Assembly (NCBI RefSeq): GCF_023715415.1
Contig: NZ_JAMBOB010000008.1
Location: 1-64,000, forward strand
Reading direction: 5' to 3'
Length of the DNA stretch: 64,000 bases
Source: Neobacillus niacini
GTDB lineage: Bacteria; Bacillota; Bacilli; Bacillales; Cytobacillaceae
Part shown: piece after piece, positions 19,560-31,283 of the stretch
Layout: each line of letters begins with the position of its first letter
Position numbering within the stretch: the stretch's first letter is position 1
Notes under the pieces: generated by a model
What the model was told of the DNA's origin: nothing
The model's database searches: none
The model's input: only the letters and a program-made list of their open reading frames with translations
Translations under genes and position numbers: made by a program

Positions 19560-21302
19560 ATGCTGGAACAACGTTATCGATGGAAAAATAAACATTTACG
19601 CATGCATGTATCCGTTATAGATGGGAAAACTTCACCAACCATATTGTTAAAAAATGCCTTATATTTAAATCAAACATTTCGCCAGTGGATGCGCGCGAAT
19701 ATTTGGATATATGAAGATCGGATTGTATATGTTGGCGAGAATTTGCCGGCGAAATTGGAAAACTGTGAAATCATTGACTGTACAAATGAAATTCTTGTTC
19801 CAGGATATATTGAGCCGCATGCCCATCCTTTTCAATTATATAATCCCCATACTCTGGCGGCATATGCATCCCAGTTCGGAACAACAACCATCATTAATGA
19901 CAACATGTCTTTGATTATGAATTTGAAGAAAAAGGAAGCGTTTTCTTTGTTAAAGGACCTGCGTTCCATCCCAACAACTATGTTCTGGTGGTGCCGGTTT
20001 GATCCACAAACTGAAATATTAAATGAAGAAGATGTTTTTTCACATAGCAATATCAAGTCTTGGTTAGAGCATGACGCAGTTCTACAAGGCGGGGAGTTGA
20101 CTGGCTGGCCAAAATTGGTAGACGGCGACGATATGATGCTGCATTGGATTCAAGAGACAAAAAGGTTGAACAAAAAGATTGAAGGTCATTTTCCAGGAGC
20201 ATCGGAGAAAACATTGGCGAAATTGATGTTATTAGGAGCAGACAGCGATCATGAGGCAATGACAGGGGAAGAAGTATATAATCGCTTACTGCAGGGATAT
20301 ATGGTTTCATTGCGATATTCCTCCATTCGCCCTGACCTGCCCGATTTACTTGATGATATGAAACGATTAGGAATAGAGGCCTATGATCGGTTAATGTTTA
20401 ACACGGATGGTTCAACATCTACTTTTTATGAGCAAGGAATCAATGATCAGATGATTCGAATTGCCATTGAAAAAGGGGTACCAGTCATCGATGCCTATAA
20501 TATGGCAACCGTAAATATTGCTCGTTATTACAACATTGACCATCATCACGGAAATATCGCAACAGGTCGTGTAGCGAATATCAACTTCTTATCAAGTATT
20601 GAAAATCCAACACCTCATTCTGTCCTTGCAAAAGGTAAATGGGTAAAACGCGACGGCCAAGTAATGGATGCTTATCATTCCGTAAATTGGGATGAGTATG
20701 GTCTTAAACCAATGGAACTTGACTGGAACCTAAGCGTGGACGATTTACAATTTTCCATGCCTTTTGGAATAAAGATGGAGAATTCAGTTATCACCAAACC
20801 TTATTCCATTGCGATTGATGCTTCAGGCGAAGAGTTATCCACCGACCACGATGAATGTTTCTTCACGCTGCTAGATCGGAATGGCAAGTGGAGGATTAAT
20901 ACATTGCTTAAGGGATTTGCAACCAATCTTTCTGCACTCGCAAGTTCATTTTCCAATACAGGTGACATAATCTTAATTGGGAAAAATAAACGTGATATGC
21001 TTGCTGCCTTCGATAGAATGAAGGAATTAGGCGGTGGGATTGTTATGGTTGAGGAAGAGCAGGTTGTATGTGAGGTTCCTTTAAGGCTCAATGGAATTAT
21101 GTCAAACCTCCCGATAAAGGAATTAATAAACGAAGAAAAGAAATTGCTTGTGGAATTAAAAGAGCGGGGATATTCCTTCTCAGATCCGGTTTACAGTTTG
21201 TTATTCTTTTCGGCTACACATTTACCCTATATCCGAATTACCCAACAGGGAATGTATGATGTAATGAACAAAACAGTACTCTTTCCATCGATAATGCGTT
21301 AA
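19560..21302 (+). CDS. yerA: YerA, adenine deaminase-like amidohydrolase
   Basis: The 580-residue protein matches B. subtilis YerA in length and position. It has the amidohydrolase metal motif EPHAHPF, later His residues (EGHFPG, SDHEA), and a C-terminal adenine-deaminase-type domain with a MVEEEQVVCEVPL segment. The family would hydrolyse adenine to hypoxanthine and ammonia, which fits its place after the purine operon, but the YerA branch is divergent and its activity is not certain. AAAGGAAGGG precedes the ATG. It is separately transcribed from purD. Confidence 0.88.
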   Translation: MLEQRYRWKNKHLRMHVSVIDGKTSPTILLKNALYLNQTFRQWMRANIWIYEDRIVYVGENLPAKLENCEIIDCTNEILVPGYIEPHAHPFQLYNPHTLAAYASQFGTTTIINDNMSLIMNLKKKEAFSLLKDLRSIPTTMFWWCRFDPQTEILNEEDVFSHSNIKSWLEHDAVLQGGELTGWPKLVDGDDMMLHWIQETKRLNKKIEGHFPGASEKTLAKLMLLGADSDHEAMTGEEVYNRLLQGYMVSLRYSSIRPDLPDLLDDMKRLGIEAYDRLMFNTDGSTSTFYEQGINDQMIRIAIEKGVPVIDAYNMATVNIARYYNIDHHHGNIATGRVANINFLSSIENPTPHSVLAKGKWVKRDGQVMDAYHSVNWDEYGLKPMELDWNLSVDDLQFSMPFGIKMENSVITKPYSIAIDASGEELSTDHDECFFTLLDRNGKWRINTLLKGFATNLSALASSFSNTGDIILIGKNKRDMLAAFDRMKELGGGIVMVEEEQVVCEVPLRLNGIMSNLPIKELINEEKKLLVELKERGYSFSDPVYSLLFFSATHLPYIRITQQGMYDVMNKTVLFPSIMR

Positions 21303-21373
21303 AATGTTAAAGTGAATATTTTAATTAAATCGATAGGGTTCTTTTAAAATAGAGATTGGAGTGTTTAAAAATA

Positions 21374-22420
21374 ATGAAGAAATGGGCTGTTGCAGCAACA
21401 GCAGCTCTTTTACTGCTCTCGGGGTGCAGCAATAAGGAAAAGGTCAATGGACCTAAGGAGCCAGTGAAAGAAGTTGAAGAAGTAGTACAGGAAGAAGTGG
21501 AGAATGAAATACCTTACCATTACCCATTAACTGGGGTGGGTTCAGAAATAGAAACAGATGGCAGGGCAGTGGCGGTTATGGTTAATAATCATCCTAAAGC
21601 AAGACCGCAATCTGGGTTACACAAAGCTGATATTGTTTATGAACTTCTAGCCGAAGGTGATGTTACCCGGTTCCTTGCTGTTTTCCAAAGTGAAAAACCA
21701 GAAAATATTGGACCTGTTCGAAGTGCCAGAGACTATTACATTGATCTGGCAAAAGGCCTGGATGCTCTTTTTATCGCCCACGGCTATAGTGAAGAGGCTA
21801 AAGAGTTGCTCGAACGCAACTATGTTGATAATTTAAATGGTATGGTCTATGACGGTACATTGTTTAAAAGAGCAAGCTTCCGTGTTGCACCTCATAATTC
21901 CTATATTACGTATGAGAATGTATTAAAAGGTGCCAATGAAAAGAAATACTCGATGAATCAGTCTCCGCCTGCGTTTCAATTTCTATCAGAGGAAGATAGT
22001 GAGTCAGTAACGGGAGGAGAAGCAAATTCAGTAATGGTTTCCTACTCTGCTAGCGGGGTTTTCAATTCCACCTACGAGTATGATGATTCAGTTGGAAAAT
22101 ACAAGCGCTACTCTGATGGGGAGCAAACCATAGATTACGAAACGAAAGAACCGATTCTGATTGATAATTTGTTTATTATTGAAACTACTCATCAAGTCAT
22201 AGATGATGCTGCACATAAAGAAATAGATTTACAATCAGGGGGATCTGGTTATTTATTTCAAAAAGGTAAGGTAATCGAAGTGGAATGGAAAAACGATAAC
22301 GGACTAATCGTTCCTGTGAGAAATGGTGAAGTTGTTCCGTTTGTACCAGGGAAAACGTGGGTCAATGTGGTTCCAACGAATCCTGGCCTGCAATCAAGTG
22401 TTTCGATTAATGCTAACTAA
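21374..22420 (+). CDS. yerB: DUF3048 lipoprotein YerB
   Basis: The 348-residue lipoprotein has a signal peptide ending in a lipobox (LLLLSGC), so it is anchored outside the membrane. An acidic linker (EVEEVVQEEVENE) precedes two DUF3048 domains containing NNHPKARPQSGLHKADIVYE and GPVRSARDYYIDLA. It matches B. subtilis YerB, whose role is unknown. The start at 21374 was chosen because it opens the signal peptide and follows GGAG; six upstream in-frame codons add nothing. yerC follows 28 bp later, probably in one transcript. Confidence 0.9.
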   Translation: MKKWAVAATAALLLLSGCSNKEKVNGPKEPVKEVEEVVQEEVENEIPYHYPLTGVGSEIETDGRAVAVMVNNHPKARPQSGLHKADIVYELLAEGDVTRFLAVFQSEKPENIGPVRSARDYYIDLAKGLDALFIAHGYSEEAKELLERNYVDNLNGMVYDGTLFKRASFRVAPHNSYITYENVLKGANEKKYSMNQSPPAFQFLSEEDSESVTGGEANSVMVSYSASGVFNSTYEYDDSVGKYKRYSDGEQTIDYETKEPILIDNLFIIETTHQVIDDAAHKEIDLQSGGSGYLFQKGKVIEVEWKNDNGLIVPVRNGEVVPFVPGKTWVNVVPTNPGLQSSVSINAN

Positions 22421-22448
22421 AACATAAATTAATTAAGGGGTAAAATAT

Positions 22449-22760
22449 ATGCAAATAAATAAATTGCGCGGAAAAGAGCTTGATCAATTATTCCAAGCTG
22501 TTCTTTCCTTAAAGGATCTTGAAGAATGCTATGCCTTTTTTGATGACTTATGCACCATTAATGAAATTCAATCATTAGCCCAACGTTTAGATGTTGCAAG
22601 AATGCTTCGTGAGGGAAACACTTATCATAAAATTGAGACAGAGACTGGTGCAAGCACGGCAACCATCTCACGAGTAAAACGCTGCTTGAATTTTGGAAAT
22701 GATACCTATGAAATGGTGTTAGAACGAATTAAAACAGAAGAAGTAAAAGAAGAAAAGTAA
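22449..22760 (+). CDS. yerC: YerC/YecD family TrpR-like regulator
   Basis: The 103-residue protein is a TrpR/YerC-type helix-turn-helix protein. The DNA-binding part is visible as QSLAQRLDVARMLREG, then HKIETETGASTATISRVKRC. Its homologue B. subtilis YerC has been linked to control of histidine/purine metabolism, but the target is not settled. It follows yerB closely and is ended by a strong terminator. Confidence 0.93.
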   Translation: MQINKLRGKELDQLFQAVLSLKDLEECYAFFDDLCTINEIQSLAQRLDVARMLREGNTYHKIETETGASTATISRVKRCLNFGNDTYEMVLERIKTEEVKEEK

Positions 22761-22766
22761 ACCTGG

Positions 22767-22796
22767 CCGAAGACATAGCTCTTCGGTTTTTCTTTT
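22767..22796 (+). terminator. Rho-independent terminator of yerB-yerC
   Basis: CCGAAGA and TCTTCGG pair around CATAGC, followed by TTTTTCTTTT. Confidence 0.93.
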
Positions 22797-22893
22797 GTCC
22801 TCCTGTCAGAGCGTATAGAAGCTGGAGCTTTTTATCTGGTTAGAATTTCTATTACTGAATTTAGTGTTTTCTTTTTTAATACTTTGTGCTAAT

Positions 22894-22901
22894 GCTATAA
22901 T
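22894..22901 (+). promoter_or_regulatory. Extended -10 promoter element of pcrB-pcrA
   Basis: TGCTATAAT provides a perfect -10 hexamer (22896-22901) with a TG extension; a good -35 is not evident. It lies 34 bp before the pcrB start. Confidence 0.5.
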
Positions 22902-22934
22902 GGTGTAATGTAGGAAGAATGGGAGGATCTTGGG

Positions 22935-23618
22935 ATGTATGATTTTCGCGAGTGGCGCCATGTGTTTAAACTCGATCCAAATAAAGAGATATGTGATGAG
23001 AAGTTAGAGAAAATATGCGAATCTGGAACAGACGCTGTTATTGTGGGGGGCAGTGATGGGGTAACCTTGGAAAAGGTTCTTGATCTTATGGCTCGAATCC
23101 GCCGCTATACTGTTCCTTGTGTCCTCGAAGTTTCAAGTATTGATATCGTTACCCCTGGCTTTGACCTTTATTTTATTCCGACAATTTTAAATAGCAATGA
23201 CCCAAAGTGGATAACCGGACTTCACCATCGGGCAGTAAAAGAATTTGGTGAAATTATGGATTGGGAAGAGATTGTCATGGAAGGCTATTGCATATTGAAT
23301 GAAGAATGCAAAGCAGCTAAACTGACATCAGCCATTTCAGATGCTACAACCGAAGAAGTAAAGGCGTACGCAATGATGGCGGAGAAGATGTTCCATTTAC
23401 CCATCTTCTATCTTGAATATAGCGGTAAATATGGTGATCCTCAATTAGTTTCAGAAGTTAAAAACGTCCTTGAGAAAACAGTACTGTTTTATGGCGGGGG
23501 AATTTCATCTGTTGAGCAAGCCGTTGAAATGGCGGAGCATGCAGATGTCATTGTGGTTGGAAACGCCATTTATGATCACTTTGAACAAGCGTTAGCAACC
23601 GTAAAAAGTGTACGATGA
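22935..23618 (+). CDS. pcrB: Heptaprenylglyceryl phosphate synthase PcrB
   Basis: The 227-residue TIM-barrel enzyme joins heptaprenyl diphosphate to sn-glycerol-1-phosphate, producing an archaea-like ether lipid precursor in Bacillales. The conserved opening [13 protein letters not shown], the [15 protein letters not shown] loop, [12 protein letters not shown] and FYGGGISS with the phosphate-binding glycines are intact. It precedes pcrA as in B. subtilis, and both are probably in one transcript. Confidence 0.95.
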   Translation: MYDFREWRHVFKLDPNKEICDEKLEKICESGTDAVIVGGSDGVTLEKVLDLMARIRRYTVPCVLEVSSIDIVTPGFDLYFIPTILNSNDPKWITGLHHRAVKEFGEIMDWEEIVMEGYCILNEECKAAKLTSAISDATTEEVKAYAMMAEKMFHLPIFYLEYSGKYGDPQLVSEVKNVLEKTVLFYGGGISSVEQAVEMAEHADVIVVGNAIYDHFEQALATVKSVR

Positions 23619-23683
23619 AAATTTGCTTAATTGGATAGAAAGAGTTAAAATAAGAACAAATGTTTGGTTTGGTGGTGAAGGAA

Positions 23684-25981
23684 TTGCAATACTTATCAGA
23701 AAAGCTTTTAAATGGGTTAAACCCAGAACAGCAAAGTGCAGTAAAAGCAACGGACGGCCCGCTTTTACTTATGGCTGGTGCAGGAAGTGGAAAAACGAGA
23801 GTACTAACGCATCGAATAGCCTATTTAATCGTTGAGAAACGTGTAAATCCTTATAACATTCTAGCGATTACTTTTACAAATAAAGCGGCTCGTGAAATGA
23901 GAGAGCGTATCGGGAAAATGATGGGCGGGGTAGCCGAAGAAATTTGGATTTCTACGTTCCACTCGATGTGTGTAAGAATACTGCGCAGAGACATTGACAG
24001 GATGGGCTATAACCGGAATTTTACAATTTTAGATACTGGTGATCAGCAATCAGTGGTAAAAGGAATTCTTAAGGATAAGAATCTTGACCCTAAAAAGTAT
24101 GACCCACGGGCAATTTTAGGAGCAATCAGCTCAGCAAAAAATGAATTGGTTGACCCGGAAGAGTATGCAAAAACCGCTGGGGGATATTTTGAACAAACGG
24201 TAAGTGATGTTTACACAGAGTATCAAAAACGATTACGGAAAAATCAAGCACTCGATTTTGATGACTTGATTATGATGACCATTCAGCTATTTCAGCGTGT
24301 ACCTGAAGTACTCGAATATTATCAACGGAAATTCCAATACATTCATGTGGATGAGTATCAGGATACAAACCGAGCACAGTATATGCTGGTCAAGTTTCTT
24401 GCAAACCGTTTTAAGAATCTGTGCGTTGTCGGGGATTCTGATCAGTCGATTTATCGCTGGCGGGGTGCAGATATTGCCAATATCCTCTCGTTTGAGAAGG
24501 ATTATCCGAATGCTACAGTGATTCTCTTAGAGCAAAACTATCGTTCCACAAAGAGAATTCTGCTAGCAGCAAATAAAGTCATTGAAAATAATGCAACCCG
24601 TAAAGCAAAGAACCTTTGGACTGAAAACCCAGAGGGGAACAAACTAGTTTACTATCGTGCAGATAGTGAGCAAGGAGAAGCACAGTTTGTTGCGGGGAAA
24701 ATAAAAGAATTAACACGTGATGGCAAGTACAAGAATTCAGACGTCGCCATCCTTTACCGGACTAACGCTCAGTCCCGTGTAATGGAGGAAGTGCTTTTAA
24801 AGTCAAATATTGAATATAGCATTGTCGGCGGAACAAAGTTCTATGACAGAAAAGAAATCAAGGACATGCTTGCCTATTTGAGACTTATTTCTAATCCTGA
24901 TGATGATATCAGCCTACAGCGTATTATTAACGTCCCAAAACGTGGGATTGGGTCAAGCTCAGTAGATAAAATGGCTAACTTTGCTGCTATGCATGATATC
25001 TCTATTTTTAAGGCGCTCGACTCCGTTGAGTTACTAGGATTAAGTCCAAAGATTACCAAGGGCGCTAGAGAATTTAGAGATTTAATTAATAACTATACTC
25101 AAATGCAAGAGTTTTTATCCGTAACGGAATTGGTAGAGGATATTTTAGATAAGTCAGGTTACCGTGAAATGCTGAAAGCGGAGAAATCAATCGAAGCCCA
25201 AAGCAGACTCGAGAACTTAGATGAATTATTATCTGTTACGAAAAACTTTGAAGAAGGCAGTGAGGATAGAAGCCTAGTTGCTTTCTTAACGGATTTAGCA
25301 CTCGTCGCCGATATTGATTCGTTAGATGATGAAGGTGAAAAAACAGATTCCATTACTCTTATGACCTTGCACTCTGCAAAAGGGCTGGAATTTCCTGTTG
25401 TCTTTTTAATTGGATTGGAAGAAGGAGTTTTCCCACATAGCCGTTCATTAATGGAAGAAGCGGAAATGGAAGAAGAGCGGCGCTTGGCATACGTAGGTAT
25501 AACTCGGGCCGAGCAATCTCTTTTTATCACAAATGCTCAGATGAGAACGTTGTATGGACGTACAAGCATGAATCCCGCATCCCGGTTTATCAGTGAAATA
25601 CCGGAAGACCTGTTAGAAGGTGTGGAAAAAGAGGAGAAACGAATGAATACTCCTTTCGGATCAAGAGGGACTTCTTTTGGAAGAAGCACTTCTGGAACGA
25701 CAGGAACTTCTTTTGGAAGAAACACATCTGGAACGATGGGAACATCCTTCGGAACACCGGTAACTAGAAAACCAGTCATGAGACCTTTAGCTGCAGCTAC
25801 TGGCGGGGATACGGTTGGCTGGAGAGTCGGCGATAAAGCTGAACATGGAAAATGGGGTATTGGAACAGTGGTAAGTGTTAAAGGAGAAGGCGAAGGAACT
25901 GAGCTGGATATTGCGTTCCCAAGTCCAACCGGCATCAAGCGCCTGCTGGCAAAGTTCGCTCCCATTACAAAAAAAGTATAA
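23684..25981 (+). CDS. pcrA: ATP-dependent DNA helicase PcrA
   Basis: The 765-residue SF1A helicase acts in repair and in removing RNA polymerase and RecA from DNA. Motifs: Q-motif [10 protein letters not shown], Walker [19 protein letters not shown], Walker [29 protein letters not shown], and VGITRAEQ. The C-terminus ends in a Tudor-like domain ([19 protein letters not shown]). The preferred start is TTG 23684, 8 bp after GGTGG and aligned with the B. subtilis N-terminus; ATG 23660 and GTG 23672/23675 are alternatives. The linker before the last domain contains imperfect repeats of GTSFG with TSGT, longer and more Gly/Ser/Thr-rich than usual. Confidence 0.96.
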   Translation: MQYLSEKLLNGLNPEQQSAVKATDGPLLLMAGAGSGKTRVLTHRIAYLIVEKRVNPYNILAITFTNKAAREMRERIGKMMGGVAEEIWISTFHSMCVRILRRDIDRMGYNRNFTILDTGDQQSVVKGILKDKNLDPKKYDPRAILGAISSAKNELVDPEEYAKTAGGYFEQTVSDVYTEYQKRLRKNQALDFDDLIMMTIQLFQRVPEVLEYYQRKFQYIHVDEYQDTNRAQYMLVKFLANRFKNLCVVGDSDQSIYRWRGADIANILSFEKDYPNATVILLEQNYRSTKRILLAANKVIENNATRKAKNLWTENPEGNKLVYYRADSEQGEAQFVAGKIKELTRDGKYKNSDVAILYRTNAQSRVMEEVLLKSNIEYSIVGGTKFYDRKEIKDMLAYLRLISNPDDDISLQRIINVPKRGIGSSSVDKMANFAAMHDISIFKALDSVELLGLSPKITKGAREFRDLINNYTQMQEFLSVTELVEDILDKSGYREMLKAEKSIEAQSRLENLDELLSVTKNFEEGSEDRSLVAFLTDLALVADIDSLDDEGEKTDSITLMTLHSAKGLEFPVVFLIGLEEGVFPHSRSLMEEAEMEEERRLAYVGITRAEQSLFITNAQMRTLYGRTSMNPASRFISEIPEDLLEGVEKEEKRMNTPFGSRGTSFGRSTSGTTGTSFGRNTSGTMGTSFGTPVTRKPVMRPLAAATGGDTVGWRVGDKAEHGKWGIGTVVSVKGEGEGTELDIAFPSPTGIKRLLAKFAPITKKV

Positions 25982-25991
25982 GGTAGTATAA

Positions 25992-28061
<2,070 letters not shown>

Positions 28062-28074
28062 GAGGTGTATCGAT

Positions 28075-29241
28075 GTGAGAAAACTCTCATTGCTCGCTCT
28101 TTCCCTTGTCATTCTGCTCAGTGGATGTGCACCAAACTTTCAAAAGCAGGAGAATGTTGTGCAAACAAAAGAAGAGGCGAAAGAGAAAGCAATTATTCCG
28201 AAATATAATATTTCAGACAACTACTATCGGACGATATTACCGTTCGAACCAGGGGAAGCACGCGGATTAATCGTTGGAAATATTAATACTAGATATGACA
28301 TTAATGAATTTGAAACTGGGTTAATGAGAATTGCTCAGCACCAATTTGATCCAAAAACCTATTTATTCCGTGAAGGACAGGAATTAAAACGAAATACTGT
28401 CAGGCTTTGGTTGAATCGTAAGTTTACAGAAGCGCAACTAAAAGAAGAGGGTTTGAAAGAAAATGAAAATATCGGCTTAAACCCGCTTATGGCAGACGGA
28501 GCAGATTTTAAAGAAGGAAATAGTCAAAGCCCAATCTATTTAGCTCATATTTTGGAACATAATTACCTAATCAAAGGTGAAAATGATACTGTTAAATTGG
28601 GCGGTGTCGTTATAGGACTTGCATTAAATTCTGTCCATTATTACAGAACGGCCGTAGGTGAACCTTACTTTGAGCGGAAAATTGAGTTTGCTGAAATGGA
28701 ACGGGAAGGGAAAAAGATAGCGGAAGAGGTCCTTCAACGTCTCCGGGCAACGAAGAATTTAAAGGATGTTCCGATTACTATTGCTCTATTTGAGCAGCAA
28801 AGCAGATCTTCTGTTGTTCCAGGCACTTTTTTCACCTATGCAACTGTTGATAAAGGAAGTTCAACCATTAATGCTTGGGAGCCAGTTGCTGAAAAATACT
28901 TCCTATTTCCATCTACGGAGGCACAAGAGGCACATCGTGATGATGTAACAGCCTTTTTAAACTTTAAACAGGATGTTGAGGAGTATTTTCCAAACTTTAA
29001 CGGCGTCATTGGTCGGGCTTTCTATATTGGAGATCAATTTACTGATTTAGATATTACCATCCCAATCCAGTTCTATGGGAAATCAGAGGCTATTGGATTT
29101 ACACAATATGTAACCGGTCTTGTTCTCGAGCATTTTCCAAATTATATATCCGTTTCGGTAAATGTATCTAGTGTTGACGGACCAGAAGCATTAATTGTCC
29201 GCAAGGCAAACGAAGCCGAACCATTTGTCCATATTTACTAA
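28075..29241 (+). CDS. camS: CamS family sex pheromone lipoprotein
   Basis: The 388-residue lipoprotein has a signal peptide with lipobox LLSGC and the CamS fold (B. subtilis YerH). In enterococci and staphylococci the CamS signal peptide is processed into a peptide pheromone; in Bacillus the role is unknown. It starts with GTG at 28075 after AGGTG, 13 bp after ligA, so it is in the same transcript, which ends at the following terminator. Confidence 0.92.
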   Translation: MRKLSLLALSLVILLSGCAPNFQKQENVVQTKEEAKEKAIIPKYNISDNYYRTILPFEPGEARGLIVGNINTRYDINEFETGLMRIAQHQFDPKTYLFREGQELKRNTVRLWLNRKFTEAQLKEEGLKENENIGLNPLMADGADFKEGNSQSPIYLAHILEHNYLIKGENDTVKLGGVVIGLALNSVHYYRTAVGEPYFERKIEFAEMEREGKKIAEEVLQRLRATKNLKDVPITIALFEQQSRSSVVPGTFFTYATVDKGSSTINAWEPVAEKYFLFPSTEAQEAHRDDVTAFLNFKQDVEEYFPNFNGVIGRAFYIGDQFTDLDITIPIQFYGKSEAIGFTQYVTGLVLEHFPNYISVSVNVSSVDGPEALIVRKANEAEPFVHIY

Positions 29242-29268
29242 CCTGACTTCTTGGTCAGGTCTTTTTTT
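29241..29268 (+). terminator. Rho-independent terminator of pcrB-pcrA-ligA-camS
   Basis: ACCTGAC and GTCAGGT pair around TTCTTG, followed by CTTTTTTT. The 5' arm begins with the last base of the camS stop codon. Confidence 0.9.
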
Positions 29269-29295
29269 ACATTTATGTCCCTTTAACGCAATCCA

Positions 29296-29325
29296 TTGAT
29301 AGCGATAAAAGAAACATGTTAGAAT
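29296..29325 (+). promoter_or_regulatory. SigA-type promoter of pruA
   Basis: TTGATA (29296-29301) and TAGAAT (29320-29325) are separated by 18 bp, 44 bp before the start codon. Confidence 0.55.
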
Positions 29326-29368
29326 GTACAAGGATGTAATGTTTTTAATACATAGGAGGTTTTAAGAT

Positions 29369-30916
29369 ATGGTGCAACCTTATAAGCATGAACCATTCAC
29401 AGATTTTACAAATGAAGAAAACCGTCAAGACTACTTAAACGGTTTAAAGACAGTTGAGAGTTACCTAGGCAAAGATTACCCACTTGTAATCGGCGGAGAA
29501 AGAATTACAACCGAAGATAAAATCGTTTCTTATAATCCATCTAATCACAAAGAAATAATTGGCAGCGTATCCAAAGCTAGCAGGGATCTTGCGGAACAAG
29601 CCATGCAGGCAGCTGTTGAAGCGTTTAAAACTTGGAAAAAAGTGAAAGCTGAAGTACGTGCAGATGTATTATTCAAAGCTGCGACCATCATTCGCCGCCG
29701 TAAACATGAGTTCTCTGCTCTTTTAACAAAGGAAGCAGGTAAACCATGGAGAGAAGCGGATGCAGATACTGCAGAAGCCATTGACTTTCTTGAATATTAC
29801 GGCCGCCAAATGCTACAACTTAAAGATGGCGTTCCGGTAAATAGCCGTCCAAACGAATTTAACCGTTATAACTATATTCCACTAGGCGTTGGAATCATCA
29901 TTTCACCTTGGAACTTCCCATTAGCGATTATGGCTGGTACAACAGTAGCAGCGATTGTTTCTGGAAATACGGTTTTACTTAAACCAGCTTCTACGACTCC
30001 TGTTGTTGCAGCGAAATTCGTTGAAGTCATGGAAGAAGCAGGTCTTCCTAAAGGTGTTTTAAACTTTGTACCAGGAAGCGGCGCTGAAGTTGGCGACTAC
30101 TTAGTCGACCATAAAGATACTCGTTTCATCAGCTTCACGGGTTCACGAGATGTCGGACTTCGTATTTTCGAACGTTCATCAAAAGTAAACCAAGGTCAAG
30201 TTTGGATGAAGCGTTTGATTGCGGAGATGGGCGGTAAAGATACCATCGTGGTTGACTCAGAAGCAGATCTTGAGCTTGCTGCACAATCCATTGTTGCTGG
30301 AGCATTTGGTTTCTCTGGTCAAAAATGTTCAGCATGCTCTCGTGCCGTTATCGTTGAGGGTGTTTATGATACAGTATTGAACCGTGTGGTTGAATTAACC
30401 AAAGAATTAACAGTAGGTGACCCAACTGAGCAAGGTACATTCATGGGTCCAGTTAACGATAATAATGCTTTCAAGAAAATCATGGAATATGTAGAAATCG
30501 GCAAGCAAGAAGGCAAGTTAATGACTGGCGGCGAAGGAGACAATTCAAAAGGCTACTTCATTCAACCTACGGTGATTGCTGACCTTGCTCCAGATGCACG
30601 AATCATGCAGGAAGAAATCTTTGGACCAGTGGTTGGTTTCACGAAAGCAAAGGATTTCACGGAAGCGATTGAAATTGCGAACAACACTGAGTATGGCTTA
30701 ACGGGTGCCGTTATCACGACGAATCGTGAACACCTTGAGCAGGCTCGTGAAGACTTCCATGTTGGTAACTTATACTTCAACCGTTCATGTACGGGTGCAA
30801 TTGTTGGTTATCAGCCATTTGGCGGCTTCAACATGTCTGGAACGGACTCCAAAGCAGGCGGTCCTGACTACTTGCTGCTTCATATGCAAGCTAAAACAAC
30901 ATCTGAGATGTATTAA
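29369..30916 (+). CDS. pruA: L-glutamate gamma-semialdehyde (P5C) dehydrogenase
   Basis: The 515-residue NAD-dependent aldehyde dehydrogenase oxidises P5C/glutamate semialdehyde to glutamate in proline and arginine catabolism (RocA/PutC type). The Rossmann segment FTGSRDVG, the catalytic Glu in AEMGGKD and the catalytic Cys in [12 protein letters not shown] are intact, as is the EEIFGPVV block. GGAGG lies 8-9 bp before the ATG. It is monocistronic here with its own terminator; no proline dehydrogenase is adjacent, but a proline/sodium symporter is encoded at 46616-48094. Confidence 0.95.
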   Translation: MVQPYKHEPFTDFTNEENRQDYLNGLKTVESYLGKDYPLVIGGERITTEDKIVSYNPSNHKEIIGSVSKASRDLAEQAMQAAVEAFKTWKKVKAEVRADVLFKAATIIRRRKHEFSALLTKEAGKPWREADADTAEAIDFLEYYGRQMLQLKDGVPVNSRPNEFNRYNYIPLGVGIIISPWNFPLAIMAGTTVAAIVSGNTVLLKPASTTPVVAAKFVEVMEEAGLPKGVLNFVPGSGAEVGDYLVDHKDTRFISFTGSRDVGLRIFERSSKVNQGQVWMKRLIAEMGGKDTIVVDSEADLELAAQSIVAGAFGFSGQKCSACSRAVIVEGVYDTVLNRVVELTKELTVGDPTEQGTFMGPVNDNNAFKKIMEYVEIGKQEGKLMTGGEGDNSKGYFIQPTVIADLAPDARIMQEEIFGPVVGFTKAKDFTEAIEIANNTEYGLTGAVITTNREHLEQAREDFHVGNLYFNRSCTGAIVGYQPFGGFNMSGTDSKAGGPDYLLLHMQAKTTSEMY

Positions 30917-30929
30917 TTTCCAATTTTTA

Positions 30930-30958
30930 AAGCCCAATTCAAAGGAGTTGGGCTTTTT
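30930..30958 (+). terminator. Rho-independent terminator of pruA
   Basis: AAGCCCAA and TTGGGCTT pair around a 10-nt loop, ending in a T-run. Confidence 0.92.
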
Positions 30959-30990
30959 AATTCATTGATTTATGGAAAATAATGTCTAAT

Positions 30991-31106
30991 AGTCCAAAAC
31001 CCCTTGGAAAAAGTCCAAAACGATTATAAAAAAGTCCAAAACTATACGAAAATGGTCCATAACCCTCTGAAAAAGTCCAAAACCCCACCAAAATAGTCCA
31101 AAAGAT
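30991..31106. repeat. 21-bp tandem array with helically phased A-tracts
   Basis: Six imperfect copies of a 21-bp unit start at 30991, 31012, 31033, 31054, 31074 and 31095. Each has a core AGTCCAAAAC, about 7 variable bases, then AAAA. The result is eleven A-tracts, ten intact and one broken, with centres from 30997.5 to 31101.5, a mean spacing of 10.4 bp. That is one tract per helical turn, the known pattern of intrinsically curved DNA. No gene lies in the 367-bp gap 30917-31283, which holds the pruA terminator, this array and the nas promoter region. Confidence 0.85.
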
Positions 31107-31144
31107 TACCCACCATCCACTTTCCTATCTATATTTGACAATTA

Positions 31145-31160
31145 TGTGAAGGTGTTCACA
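31145..31160. promoter_or_regulatory. Fnr/Crp-type site, distal
   Basis: TGTGA-AGGTGT-TCACA is a perfect match to the TGTGA-N6-TCACA consensus used by Bacillus Fnr. Its centre (31152.5) lies 71.5 bp upstream of the predicted transcription start. Confidence 0.75.
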
Positions 31161-31174
31161 AACTAAAGGTAATT

Positions 31175-31190
31175 TGTGACGTACTTCACA
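31175..31190. promoter_or_regulatory. Fnr/Crp-type site, proximal
   Basis: TGTGA-CGTACT-TCACA is a second perfect site exactly 30 bp after the first. Its centre (31182.5) falls 41.5 bp before the predicted start, the standard class II activator position. Confidence 0.78.
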
Positions 31191-31211
31191 ATATTTCTGT
31201 CCGAAGAGGAT

Positions 31212-31217
31212 TACTAT
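31212..31217 (+). promoter_or_regulatory. -10 element of the nitrite reductase operon
   Basis: TACTAT predicts transcription starting near 31224. There is no -35 hexamer where expected because the proximal Fnr-type site occupies that region, as in activator-dependent promoters. Confidence 0.55.
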
Positions 31218-31283
31218 GTATTTATAGAGAAAAACATAATTAACGTAAATTCATAGATAAACCCTATAAGGAGCGAATCCAAG

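Noticed and set aside
22808-22835. Possible third, decayed copy of the AGCGT...GCTGGAGCT repeat
   Set aside because: Only short scattered matches remain; not enough to separate from chance.
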